NCBI RefSeq assembly: GCF_001649575.2
Contig: NC_051433.1
Span: 16,770,188-16,834,187 of the forward strand
Reading direction: 5' to 3'
DNA length: 64,000 nucleotides
DNA from: Kryptolebias marmoratus
Lineage: Eukaryota; Chordata; Actinopteri; Cyprinodontiformes; Rivulidae
The notes beneath the pieces were generated by a model. That model was not told where the DNA came from. It ran no database searches and saw only the letters and a list, made by a program, of their open reading frames with translations. Positions 50,283 to 62,235 of this stretch are shown here, in pieces. The stretch's first letter is position 1; every line of letters begins with the position of its first letter. The position numbers and the translations under genes were made by a program.

Positions 50283-51904
50283 CACTCATGCACCATGTAG
50301 ATGTGGATTAATTCCTAAACAGCTGGAAAGAGTACACAAAGTTACACTAAACTCCTTAAACGCTGCTCCCTGTCCCCTTAAAACTGCATGCTTTTCTTCC
50401 CTCTTTCTCGTCCTCCTTCTCCATCTCTCCGGTGAATGGCAGGGCCAGGATGCTGCTTCTGTTGTATGTAATAAATGCTCTTGTATTGAGCCCACAGGGA
50501 AACCCTACTCTTCTCTCCCAGCCATTACTGTCTAATGGCCAGATGATGGGAGAGACACACACAGAGCCTGTCAAAGACACGCTGATATACCGCCCTGCCA
50601 TGTGCGTATTCATTCATGTGTGTGTGCGTGTTGCATGTGTCATATATAAGCTGATATACCACCTTGGCCCCTGGGCAGAGGAAGGGGGAGGGTGGGTAAC
50701 AGTAGTAACTCACTCGCAACCTGATCAAGCAGTGATAAATCTTCTGAAGCCATCCTGTTTCCTGACACACACACACACAGCTCCACCCTCTCACTCACTC
50801 CCTCTTGGCCAGTGAACCCTAAAGGCTTTGGCATACTCTACAAGAAGTCAAGAAGTCGGTTCACGGCCACGTGGTTGGTTTTCGCTCACACCTTTCACAG
50901 TCCACGAGACACTTGGCTCAGATCTGCCGGGAAGCTCCTCCCTCCTCCTACAGCGTTAAAATGGGTTTCTTCCCGCCGGCTTCTCAACTCTCTTGTCCTT
51001 GTTTTTCTGGAACAGTTGTAAATACGGCTGTATTTTTTAACAGCCTCGGCCAGCTGCTTCTCAGTGAAGCACTAGAAGCAAAATGACTCCATTAAAGCTC
51101 ACTGGCCTTTCAGCATAAACACACCCACAACAACTTCTGACCAATCATATAATGCTTGACGCAAACCCCTGTGGGAAAACATTCAGCCAGGGCCTTGTGT
51201 CGCAAAGGGGTGGACGAAGCTGCTACGAAAATAAAAATGAAGCAATTTTTGTCAAGCAACCACATGACTGAGAGCCAATTTCATGACTTCTTATGGAGTA
51301 TGACAACAGCTTTGGGGAGATAATGAAAAGCATACACACATCACTTAAACTGTCCCCTATATAGTGTTACACTACAGGAGAGCTGTTAGAGTCCGGACTT
51401 GCAGGGATGCTTAGTTGTTTTTTTTTTCTTATTAAAAGTTTTCTTGCAGAGGTCTTAAACTCACAATTGGCATCCCCTCCGATCAATAGATTTTAACAGG
51501 TCAGTATCTGAGAAGTAGAACGTGTTGCTACTATCAGTTCAAATGCTTTCTTTTTGAGAGCACACTGAAATAATGAAAGAGCAGCTGCGATGTATTTCCA
51601 GAAACTACACACACAAAAAAAGGTAAAATTTTCTCTGAAGCTCAGGTGCCTCAAAGATTTTAATCTTTCTTCATGATTACATTTTGGAGGGAAAGCATGA
51701 ATGTTATTCCGGGCTCTGATAATGCTCAAGGACAAAGAATTTAAGATGTTTTAACCAACTCTATTCTTCAGCAAGCATTTTTAAAAAAATATAATGCAGC
51801 TATGATATGTTTGGAATCCAGCGACCATTTGTACTTGTGACAAGATAATAGCCTTTCCCTTTAATTGGGATTTATTTGTGTCTGACTGCGTATTTATCGC
51901 TTGC
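50283..51904. other. Non-coding stretch, nothing recognised
   Basis: The 50.4-51.1 kb part is GC-balanced and complex; its overlapping frames on both strands (up to 127 codons) shadow each other and show no domain. AT-rich afterwards. Confidence 0.35.
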
Positions 51905-52500
51905 TGCTAAAAGACAAACGACAGGTGATAATGTTTTTGCCTGTGTCTGTGTGTACATTTGTCTGTCTGTTAGCGAAATATCTTATGAACCACAGATTTT
52001 AATGAAATGTTCAGAATGTAATCACTGGAAGTACATCTGCAACTGATTAACTTTTGGAGTCAAGCTAATTCAAGACAGCCACCATAGCCTATTGGCCGTA
52101 GCAAACACAAAAATGGCTATTGGTCAGTTAATTTAATAACTATTAAGCTAAGAGTTGGTATGGTAGGAGCTAAGACTCATTCACAACACATACTCTAAGT
52201 ACTAATAAATTGCACAAGAGCTTTGTTTATATCTTTGTCTTTAACTGTTGGAATTATCCTAGCAAAAATACCATATGAACCACTAAATAAATTTTAATGT
52301 AACTCTCAGGAAGTAATCTGTATCTACAACTGTATAACTTTTGGAGTCAACCAGATTCAAGATGGTTGCCACAGCTAATCAACCTTAGCCAACACAAAAA
52401 ATAGCTATAACCCGGTGAATTTTACATCTACTGGGCTAAAATCTGGTGTGGTAGTAGCTGGGAGTCATTCACAACACATATGCCGAGCATTAGCATGCCT
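51905..52500 (+). repeat. Family A repeat, two units
   Basis: Terminus aaacgacaggtgataatgtt (about 51915), core gtctgttagcgaaatatctt (about 51967), a second degraded core near 52260 (agcaaaaataccatatgaac). Each is followed by gattaacttttggagtcaag or taacttttggagtcaacc, and by ttcaagatggttgcc-like sequence. Confidence 0.7.
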
Positions 52501-52788
52501 TTGAAATGTTGGATGCCATCCCACGTAACACTTTTTTTTTTTAAATGCTGGACCTTTAACTCATAAAGTTTTAAAATCAATTTGGGTGAGTGAAACTGTT
52601 GAAACTCCTCAAGCATGTATTCAGTGTTTGATGTCGCTCTGTGCTAAAGGGTCCTTAATGAATTCCAGACTTCGAGCTCAGACTGCTTTTGTATCGAGAG
52701 CGCGGTGGCTGCCAATAAAAATGTTGTTTTATTAATGTGTTGATGCATGCAAGCATGGGCATGCACAAATGCTCTTTATCTCCCGCAA

Positions 52789-52822
52789 ACACACACACAA
52801 ACACACACACACACACACACAC
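52789..52822. repeat. (CA)n microsatellite
   Basis: About 16 CA units with one extra A. Confidence 0.93.
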
Positions 52823-53794
52823 TTCTAAACATGAGACACCATACAAGGACTGGACAGTGCAAGGACACCAACACACTTCAACTACAATCAGACCAACCTT
52901 GAGAGGCACTGGTCCTTTCTCCTCATCTAGGCTTATAAAATAATTTGAATACCTTTATAGCTCAATAAAATTTGCATGCTTTGAATGAAAAAATTCATAA
53001 ATACCCAAACAATTTGGATAACCTCCTCTAAAATCTTGTCTACAAAGATAATCACTGAAGCTAATTTATTATTTATTAATTTATTTCTTTTTTAGCTTTT
53101 TTTTAGCACTTGGTAGCTGAGGCTACCAATTGTGCAAGCTGACAAAGAACTCACTGCTTTTAGGTAAAATTCATACCCTGTTTAAGCCGAGGCACACCTA
53201 ATGACAAGCATACAATTCTTGATAAATTCTGCCGATACTGATCAAATGCTTTGAACCCCAGAATGGCATTCTTCTCTCATGTGATTATTGAATGAACTGC
53301 GTCATATTCCTCCTTTTTATTATTTCATCCATTGATTTCAATATTCCCTTTCCTACTGTGCTCTGCATATGCGAAACCATGTATGATTCCTAATTACCAT
53401 TGTCACAACAAACAAACCCTTTAGTAGGACTTATTTCTTCATTTGTGAGAAAAAATGACCATTTATCTAGAATCATTGTTCTAAAAGACCCAAGATGTCT
53501 TATTTCTTTACTAATGCATTTAAATGATTATTCATCTATCAAAAATGTATTTAACAACATGTTAGTCAATGCCTGTTAATGACCTCTTCTGTCTTAATGA
53601 ATTCATCTATCCACTTTCAGTTTCAAATTAGATGTATTTGTATCAAAGGTTTCTTCTTTGTCCTTTTTGTGAAACAAACAAACAAACAAACAAACAAAAC
53701 ATTTAAAAAATATGTCCTGCACTCAGTGGTCTATGCATATAATCAGGTATGATTTTCCACCTCTGCCTAACATAGAAAGACCTAAACACATTCA
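52823..53794. other. AT-rich non-coding stretch with (ACAA)n
   Basis: A tetranucleotide (ACAA)n tract of about six units lies at 53673-53698. Nothing else recognised. Confidence 0.5.
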
Positions 53795-54125
53795 AGTGAT
53801 AGGTCAGATCTTTTGAAGTACGGTTCTGTGAAAAAGATTATGAACAATTAATGTCTTACCTCCTGGAGAGAGCTCTTTGAATGACTTCACCTTAGAGAAA
53901 AATAACTTAATTCTAATCAAATTGACGAGCTAATAGCTAGTTTGTGTGGAGCCAAGACTAAAGTGGACTGCTGCTGTCTTGAAAACAACTCCAACCTGAA
54001 AATCCTCGTAATGGTTGAAGTTGCAAGAAGGTGGTTCACAGAGCTATCTTCATAACAATAAGATATTAATTGTTCAGAACCTTTTCACAGATCCCCACTT
54101 CAAAAGATCGGAACTGTCCATTTAA
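53795..54125. mobile_element. Family B foldback element, full length
   Basis: The left end (gtcagatcttttgaagtacg, then ctgtgaaaaagattatgaac, then aattaatgtcttacc; about 53799-53863) is the inverted repeat of the right end (agatattaattgttcagaac, cttttcacagatccccactt, caaaagatcggaactgtcc; to 54119), over ~60 bp. The interior of ~200 bp contains no frame. Long inverted ends with a non-coding centre define a foldback MITE; superfamily not determined. Confidence 0.75.
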
Positions 54126-54831
54126 TAGTAGCCAACATTGGTGCAAATTCTTCTCAAGTCAACCCATTTTCACTCCTAGCTGGTAACATTTTAAGAAATT
54201 ACCTAACATAATACTTTTAATGCCTGAAGCCACGCAGGCAGAGGTTAAATAATAATAATAATAACAGTAAAGAGTGAATAACTGAAACAAAAGAAGCAAC
54301 ATCGTTCCAAGGTTGCTTTTGAGTGCATCTTTCATGTTTTTGGTGTCTGTAACTGTGTTTTACATAAACGCAAAATATGTTGAAAAGATCAGAAAGGTTT
54401 GGTGAAGTACTCTTTTAAAATCAGTCTGTATTTTATGCGACAGAAACAGGGGACATTATTAGACATTACTTTAAATGTGTGATAGTTTGAAAAGTATATT
54501 TCCTCTTCAGTGCCTTACCAGGAATTACAAAGTCCTTCTAAGAACTCAATACAATAATGAAATATAAAGGTTCTCCCTTCTGTGCAGGAAACTCTTCGGG
54601 TTCATGGTTATCTTGCTGAGTAAGGCACTTCATGCTCATTTAATATGTTTGGCTGGACCCCCAACTCTAAGAAGACCTCTGATTCTACATTTTCATTGGA
54701 AAATGGCTAAAAAAATGCACTTATGAACCCTTTATACCATCACCAATCAGTGCCTTGTCAAAATTTTAATGAAAAGATCCATGAAAAGCCATAGAACTGC
54801 TCAGTGTTTTTTTTGAAATGCACCAAGTTAG

Positions 54832-54834
<3 letters not shown>
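54126..54834. other. AT-rich non-coding stretch, nothing recognised
   Basis: Short AAT tract near 54249-54263. Confidence 0.4.

Positions 54835-54887
<53 letters not shown>
54835..54887. repeat. (AT)n microsatellite, ~26 units
   Basis: Perfect AT dinucleotide over 53 bp. Confidence 0.97.
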
Positions 54888-54889
<2 letters not shown>

Positions 54890-56773
54890 TGCACCTGATT
54901 CAGTCAACTTATTCTGCCACAGGTGGAAATATTGAATCTTATTGAAGACTACATTAAAGAGGCTGAGGTGCCTCAAAAATAAATCTACAACACAGCAAGG
55001 TTATGGGTAACAAAACGGTTTAAATCCACTGTTGAAATAAGAAACAACACGTTTTCCTCATCAGTAACACAGGAAGTTACTTAGAATGTTGAGGTTATTT
55101 CAGATGTTGTTCAGAGTCAGATGTTTGTACGTGTGTTTTACTTTGGTCCAGAGCAGTCTTCTGTCGTAAAGCTCCTGTCTTACTGGATTACATGGATCAA
55201 ACAAAGACGGAGTTATTCTCTCTTTTTTTTATTTGTCCTTCCTGAGCAAAAGCTCTGTTTGGGGTTACACAGGAACACAAACACACCTGAGGACTACAGT
55301 TGAAAAATGAGATCTCCCTGATCTTGTGTGCTGTTCGTGCACGTGCTCATGCAAATGTGCACTCTGTATATATCAGCATGTTTGCCCTTGTGTCTACAGG
55401 TCCGTGTATTAGTGGGCTTGTATGTGAGAGTGTATGTGTTGGGAACAGATGAAAGGTGCGTGTGTTGAGCCCTGCTGTCAGTCCCTGCCATGTTTTACAG
55501 CCTGTCCGCTCTGCACAGTGATTAGAGCTGTCGACTGTGATGTGATGACATGGGCTGAAACCACAGCAGGGGAGTGAGAGTGGGGAGAGGGGGAGAGATA
55601 GACGGTGAGAGGCAGTTTGGGTGTCATGTGGAGATCAGAGACAAAGTTTGAGAGAGGAGGTTTTAGGGAAGGAGTTGACCTTGACTCCAGCTGCAGCAAC
55701 AGCTCATAAGATTGTAGGATGGGAGCTAAACCATGGCTACAAGCCCGATGGTTCAGCACACAGGTCCATACCTGCCACTGTGAAATTCTTAGCTTGTCTT
55801 AAAGCAACGGAGCCTGCCAGGTGCCACAGGTTGAATTAAAAGGAGAGGCTGTGTAAATCTGTTCCCTCAGTTGAAGTAACCGTGTGCACAAATTTGCAAT
55901 CTGTTCCCCTAGTTCAGTTGATCCATGCACACAGATTTACTAACAGGTATAAATCTTTTTGAGAACAAGCAGCAGATCATTGTTTGGGTTCAGTGTGGTG
56001 AAGAAGTTGGACAAATTTTTACTTTCAGGATCAATTAGTTTTAAACAAACGGTCAAACCTTTGTAAAACCACGAACATCATATTCTGGCCATGACAGAAA
56101 AGTAAAAACATGAGCTGGACGATTGTTTAAGAACCACCATTAAAGGAAAAAAATGCTCCAAAATTACAGTAAAAAGGGACATATCTAATTAACCATGGCA
56201 TTAACAGGAGACATAAATGTCTGATGTGATTTAGGTAAAAAACAGACTGATTTACTGTTCCTACCTAATATAGCATGATGGTGTAGACGGACTAATCCCT
56301 CGTTTCACGTCCAGTGTTGTGTTAATTTCTGTTTCCCATCCACACCGAAAACAAAGCTAAATACTGCATCTCAGGCACAGATTCAAGTTATAGCAAATTT
56401 ATGTGCACAGGTTAACTAAACGGAAATAATGGATTGAAAAACCATTCACATTGTTTATTAAACCGTGGGAGCATATTCTCAAGACTTCTATTTATTTCTT
56501 CTCATGGCACCTGGCAGGCTCCATATAAACTCCAATCTCAAGAATCTCGTTACAGTTCACTTTTCTATTAACCTTTAAATTGTCATTAATTTTGCATTAC
56601 ACGGTTATTTACATAGGAGTTTTTTTTTGGTGAAGCAGTTTCAGTGCAGTCTGAGGCACCTCCTGCTTTAACATCTTAATATTGTTGCCAGAAAAATTGA
56701 GATATGAAAAAATGACAAGGATGTAAAGGTTTACAAATGAAAAATAGTTTTATGAAATATTTGACAATGGAGA
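54888..56773. other. Non-coding stretch, nothing firmly recognised
   Basis: A complex block at 55500-55840 (aacggagcctgccaggtgcc) could be regulatory. No exon supported; the paired frames near 55478-55839 are shadows. Confidence 0.35.
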
Positions 56774-56968
56774 TGTTTTAGGATGGCAGCAGTTCACTCT
56801 GATCTTGGCTGTGCTCAGACTAGCTGTTAGCTCCTCAGTCTGGTCAGAAGTAAACTTGATTTCTCCAAACTGATGCTGCTCAAAGAGCTATCTACATCAA
56901 GTAAGGATTATTTGTTCATAACATTCCCACAGAAGCTCACTTCTACAGATTAGAACTGTACTTTAACA
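56774..56968. repeat. Family B element, right-half fragment
   Basis: ggcagcagttcactctgatc, agctcctcagtctggtcaga, tttctccaaactgatgctgc, then gttcataacattcccacaga and a decayed end tctacagattagaactgt. Confidence 0.6.
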
Positions 56969-57219
56969 TGTGCCAGTCTGGCCCTCTCTTTTACCTTTAG
57001 CTTGGTTTCATTTCCACGTGTTCTTCATTTGGCCAGAGGGAAGGAAAAAGAAATCAACAGGGGGAGCAGGTCCTTTTTCGGTTTACTGCTTCTTCTCTAA
57101 TAGAGGATAAATAAACATGGCTCTGTTGTGGAGTGCACAGCTCCCCGACACACACATGCAGACTCACACAGCCTACCTTCTTGTTTCGAGTCCAGGCAAA
57201 GCTAACACAGCAGAAAATA

Positions 57220-57410
57220 GCTCGCTCCTCTGTCCTCCCTATGTGGTAAAGCTGTTATTACTGGAGCCTAATAAGGCCCAGATGCCTAATATTAGACGTA
57301 ATCTGTCAGAATAGTTTTGTTTATGTAATTTAATTTTAGCAGCCAGTTGTTTCCAATTAGGTTGTTTAACATTTTTAATTGAATTAAATGGGAGATATCT
57401 GCATGAAGAG
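57220..57410. promoter_or_regulatory. Candidate conserved non-coding element
   Basis: Contains the perfect 10-bp palindrome CTAATATTAG (57286-57295), gctgttattactggagccta, tttccaattaggttgtttaa and tttaattgaattaaatggga. High density of homeodomain cores in complex sequence. Confidence 0.33.
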
Positions 57411-57514
57411 AAATGGCAAAAACTCAGGGCCAGAGCCAGGGCAGACATGTGGGAACAATGTGGTTTTGGACTGTGTGTGTGTGTTTGTGTCTGTGTGTGT
57501 GCATGTGCACGTGT

Positions 57515-57660
57515 GCCATGATACACACCTATCATTACAGCTTTCCCATTATTGTCAAGCCTCTCAGAAGTGAGGGGTGCAGCGTGTATGGTAATTATGA
57601 CGTTATGAGGTGGCAATTATGCTGAAATGTGTTTGACTGTCATACGCCCACTACAGTGAC
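57515..57660. promoter_or_regulatory. Candidate conserved non-coding element
   Basis: cccattattgtcaagcctct (SOX-like) and gtatggtaattatgacgtta, then gtggcaattatgctgaaatg. Separated from the previous block by a TG tract (57472-57502). Confidence 0.3.
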
Positions 57661-57949
57661 ATGTCGGGCTGCCTAGATAGGCATAAAATTGTTGAAATAG
57701 AGAGAATGAAAGAAATGATGTTGAGTGACTACATTGCTAAGGAACTGACATGGAACAAAATCTAGGCAGGAAATAAAACGCCTTGCATTGTGAAAGCTAC
57801 AATTTAACATATTTTGGCCCTAAAATGAACATTACCTGTAACTTGTGTGTAACTTTGAAAGAAAAAATTGAATTTGGTATTGGTTTTTCATTCTGAGGTT
57901 GTCATTTCATTACATTTTCTGCCAGAAAACTTACAATGTCTGTTGCAGT

Positions 57950-58500
57950 GGATATCTGTGGAAAGGTAATAAAAAGTTACTGTCTTACCTACTGTAGATA
58001 GCGCTTTGAACCACCTCAGTTTGGAGAAACAGATTATTTCTGACAGGATTGGTGAGTAGGGCCAATATCAAAGTAAATTGCTGCCAACCCAAAATTTCAT
58101 AGAGGTATATATACAATTAATATGTATAAACTCCAACATTGCTGTCAAGTTTGCATGAAATGATTGTTCCAGCTGAAATGTTATGGTATTTCTGTAGGAA
58201 ATATCCCAGGCTACACCAGAAGTGCTACAGCTGCTACTGCTACTACTAATTGTGCTTGCAATAAACCATACATTTCTATATAAATAATGTATAATTGACA
58301 GTAATTTAAAGTTTTTTTAAAATTATGTTTGCATTGAGGTTGGAGTTGTTTTGTGTTGGCACCAATCCCACCTTAAGTAGGTATTAGCTCCTCTGGTCAT
58401 AATTAAACTCCATTTCTCTAAACTGAGGTTGTTGAAAGACCTCTCCACAACAGGTGAGATGTTATTTGCTCATAACCCTGCTACAAAAACTTCAAAAATG
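57950..58500. repeat. Family B element, expanded or interrupted copy
   Basis: Left part 57950-58085 (ctgtggaaaggtaataaaaa, gtcttacctactgtagatag, cctcagtttggagaaacaga). Right part about 58370-58500 (ttagctcctctggtcataat, tttctctaaactgaggttgt, caacaggtgagatgttattt, ctacaaaaacttcaaaaatg). About 280 bp of unrelated sequence separates the halves, suggesting an insertion. Confidence 0.6.
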
Positions 58501-58619
58501 AACTTGATCAAATTCTGATTTTTAGTCGTAGTATTTTTTGGGCACAATTATCTGTTTAACCACAAGGGGCAGAAATGAGCAAACAGTCCAGTTTAAAAGA
58601 TCCCGCCATGTTCCAGCTC

Positions 58620-58694
58620 AGTGGCAGGTTGGGGGGTAGGGGTAGGGGGGGTTGTTGGTGAGTCGGATGGAGGAGGCGGTGGTGGTGGTGGGGC
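58620..58694. repeat. G-rich low-complexity tract
   Basis: Runs such as ggggggtaggggtaggggg followed by (GGT)n at about 58676-58692. A potential G-quadruplex on the plus strand. Confidence 0.7.
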
Positions 58695-58824
58695 AACTTC
58701 TCAAATGTTCCAAAGAAAAGAAAAATGGGGAGAGAACTCCAGAGATAAACAATGAGGGATGGGAGAAGAAAAACAAGGATCCCTTTAGCAGCCAGAGCAG
58801 TGTTGCATGACTGGCATTTCATAA

Positions 58825-58872
58825 ACACACACACACGCACATACACNNNNNNNNCACACACACACACACACT
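58825..58872. repeat. (CA)n microsatellite containing an 8-base assembly gap
   Basis: CA runs on both sides of eight N at 58847-58854. Confidence 0.95.
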
Positions 58873-59034
58873 CCTACACATATGCACCAAACACAGACAT
58901 CGCTCAGCTCTGAACTGTGCTCCAATGTGTTTTCTCTCACTGTTAACTGTAGTATGGATGATTTAATGCTTAACTGCAATCAGCGTTAAAGCGTTCCACA
59001 AGGCTCACTCAGACATAGCTGCTGTGCGTATGCA

Positions 59035-59065
59035 TGTGTGCGTATGTGTGTGTGTGTATGTGTGC
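59035..59065. repeat. (TG)n microsatellite, interrupted
   Basis: TG runs with single CGTA interruptions. Confidence 0.85.
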
Positions 59066-59629
59066 GCCTCCCTCAGCCATAACAGACTCCCAGGCTGTTT
59101 AGAGAGGCTGGCTACAATGCGGAGGACAGATGTGGAAAACCCCTGGCTCTCTAGACAAGGGCCTCCTTCATCCCTCCTTCTCCTGTCCTTCACTAAGTCG
59201 GAGGGACGGCGGGATGGAGTTACTGAACTAACTTCCTGGATTACATCAAACACCCCTCTAAAACCAGGGTAGCCAAACCTCCCACCTCCTCCTCTCTCTG
59301 TCACTTTCTGCTTCTCTCGATTCCCTTCGTGCCTTCGACTGCAGGGAGTCTATCTCTCCATCTTTCCATCCAGACACAAACATTCAGCTCTGTTTTCGAC
59401 ACTGACACACAGGGACATTTGTATTGAGGTGTGGACCAGCGAGTGTGTCTGCTTGAAGAAAAATCATAACTGCTGTCCCTTTTTTTTAGAAATCATTAAG
59501 CAGCTGTGCAACTGCGCGACAAAAGCGCACATTAAATAGGGTACAAGTTAAAATCTGAGAAGTTTCACAAAAATGGGAGAAAAAAAAACACTTTTTGACA
59601 AGAGATCTTTCGGCTGAATGATTTGAAGC

Positions 59630-59775
59630 ATTAAGCAGCAGGTGTTTGAGCTGTTTAAAAAGGCGAGGCCAAGGCAGCGAGCTGCAGAGGGCAGTCAGTA
59701 GCCACTGAGCCACAGAACAAGTTGGGGATTGGCTCTTATCTGCCCAGCCGTCTGCAGCTGTATTTACAGCCTTTG
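59630..59775. promoter_or_regulatory. Candidate conserved non-coding element
   Basis: gagctgtttaaaaaggcgag, ttggggattggctcttatct (reverse CCAAT beside a GATA-type TTATCT) and ctgcagctgtatttacagcc. Texture-based. Confidence 0.25.
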
Positions 59776-62099
59776 TTTGTTGTTCCCCAAGCAGTCGGAG
59801 ATATGTGCATCTGTGTGTGTCTGTGTGTGTAATTGTGTGTGTTTGCTGTTCCCTGTGCGGCCTGGGGAGTACTGGGAATTTTCTGTTTCAGTGCGTCAGA
59901 GGATTTTGGCTGGTGCTTTGTTGATCCTGTCTTTGTTGATCCCGTGTTGTTGTAGTTGGGGGGTGGGGGGAAAGAAGATTGAAGCATTAGCCATGGCAGC
60001 CAGGACTTAACCCTCTCCCTTGCCCCCTTCTCTGTGCCTTTAACCCCACCCCTGAGTCTGGCCACTGGGCAGGGCCTGACACCCCCTCTGACCTATCCCA
60101 AGTACTTACTAACTCCTACTTAAAAAGAGTCCAAAACTGCTGTTGGTTTCCCCTCCTGGGTTTGAGTCATGCTCTCTGAAGCGAGCCAACTTTCAATTAT
60201 TGTCCCTCTGGTTCACGCAGGCACCAGTGGTTACAAGTGTGTGATGTGTTAACACTCTGTTTGTTTGTGGCGCTGAGCCAGGTGGGGATGCTTTTATGCT
60301 CCTCTAACCAGTTAAAAGATAGCAAATCTTGTGGTGTTTGTATGATGTAAGATAAAGCTGCTGCTTTCATTAAACCTCTGCTTCTTCACCTATATGATGG
60401 GCACCAAGGTCTTGGCACTGTAAACTCACATCGAAAAATACGGTGACTTTGTTTAAAGAAATTGACTGGTTCTCAGGCCTCTGTGAGCTGTGACCTATCT
60501 CTCGGAGAGCATCCAGAAGGTCGGGATAAACGTGGCTCATCCAAAGTCTAGCGAAGGTGGTGGAGGCTTTAGCTTCCCAGTGTGACCTGCCAGTTCCAAA
60601 CCAGCAGCAGAAGACACACTGCTCCACTCTTCAGGAAAATTCTCATCACACGGGAGGAGAGGAGAAAAAAAAAAGCATTTGCACCTTGCAGCTTAGGTTG
60701 CGGGGTTTAGCATGTTAACACTCTTCAGAGCTGTTGAAAGAGATAAAAGTGTCTTTAAGTGTATGGAAAAAACAAGCAACTTTTTACTAAATAAGCAAAC
60801 TGTGTGAAAAACATAAATATGTTAAGTTTAATTAAATTGTGACCAGAGGCCAAAGCATTTAGAAGGCAGGTGTGAGCATATGTGCATATTTCTGCCTTTC
60901 CTCTTCAACTTTCAGTATTTCCAGTGTTGCCCAGACTTGTTGAGTTTAACACACTATCCCTATTTTCTGGAATATATCTGATCATGAGGTTAAAAGAAAA
61001 AAAAAAAATCAACGGGGACAAATAAAACAACAGTGTCACATATACAATACTCATCAGATTAAATTGACCTTAAAACTGCCCTGAGCGGATTTTTCTTCTG
61101 TAACTTAACTTTAACAATTGCTTCTAAAAGGTGTCACTACAAAGAATTATTTTTTTTATTTATGATTACAAAGGACCAGCAAAGAATTTGACTGCTTAAC
61201 CTGTCCGAGTTAACTTTTCTGCAGAGCTGATCAGATGAACAAACTTCAAAACATCTTTCTGACAAATTCCTGAACAGTAGAATATTGTAACACAACAAAG
61301 CAAAGTCATAAAGGCCTCTGCATTTTGTATATAAAACACAAGACGTAAAGTGTGAACAAGCAAAATAAAAACATTTTTTTTTTGTTTTTTGCAATCTTTG
61401 AATTGTATCAAGTTACTTAATTATTGTAAAAAGAGACTTTTAAATTAATCTGTATTTATAATGATTTTTTTCTTTTAATTTGTTTTGTTATCATAAATAA
61501 ACCTCTTTCTCAGCGGCTGTTTATACAAATATATGACAATATGAATCATATATTAGTTGTTTTCATCTAAACTAGTACTCAAAATGAATATGTATCATAC
61601 TATGTAACACCCACAAATTATAGTCCAATCATTTTTTATGAGTATAATTTGCTAATTATGGGTTTAGAGTGTTTAATAAGAGCAACCAGCATTTTTAGTT
61701 ATGTTTACATCATTAAAATTACAAACAGAAAATAATAAATACTTAAATATGTGGCTCAAAATAAAAGTGGAGATCAGAACACATCGAAACAAAGCAGATG
61801 CATTTTATGGTACTAAGAGAATAGCCAAGTTGAAATAGTTTTCATATTTAAACAAGATTCCTTAAAATGACGACTTTTCCCCCACTCTTAAGACAATTAT
61901 ACAGTTTAATTTGAAATGTGTTGTCATATATTTGTTCACATCTGTGTACATCCTTCCTGAATACAAGATTTCATCAGCTCAGCAGTCTGTGTTTCTATTT
62001 TTGTTCCGCTAAACATTTTCATTTGGAGAGAGATTGTATCTGTAGACAGGACAGTAAAGTACACACACCCAGTAGTGTTGCTGAAGAAAAAACTCACAA
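59776..62099. other. Non-coding stretch with one unassigned 85-codon frame
   Basis: The minus-strand frame 60370-60627 has a soluble, protein-like composition (core LWMSHVYPDLLDALREIGHS) but no recognised homologue. It might be a decayed transposon-associated DNA-binding domain. The rest is AT-rich with no feature. Confidence 0.25.
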
Positions 62100-62235
62100 A
62101 CCTCCTGGGAAAAGACGTCACTTAATGGTAGCATATGTCAGTTTCTCACGCAGCGCTGCCTCAGGGCTCCAAGTTATGCAAATCCAGCAGTGGTTTGTGG
62201 CCTCAGCCTTCTCAAATTGAGATTTTGTTTTAATT
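62100..62235. promoter_or_regulatory. Candidate conserved non-coding element with perfect octamer
   Basis: ATGCAAAT at 62176-62183 is a perfect POU octamer, in ctccaagttatgcaaatcca. Flanked by complex sequence including ttaatggtagcatatgtcag and cagtggtttgtggcctcagc. Confidence 0.32.

Noticed and set aside
50432..50834. Overlapping frames of up to 127 codons on both strands
   Set aside because: They contain TG/CA runs, shadow one another and show no recognisable domain.
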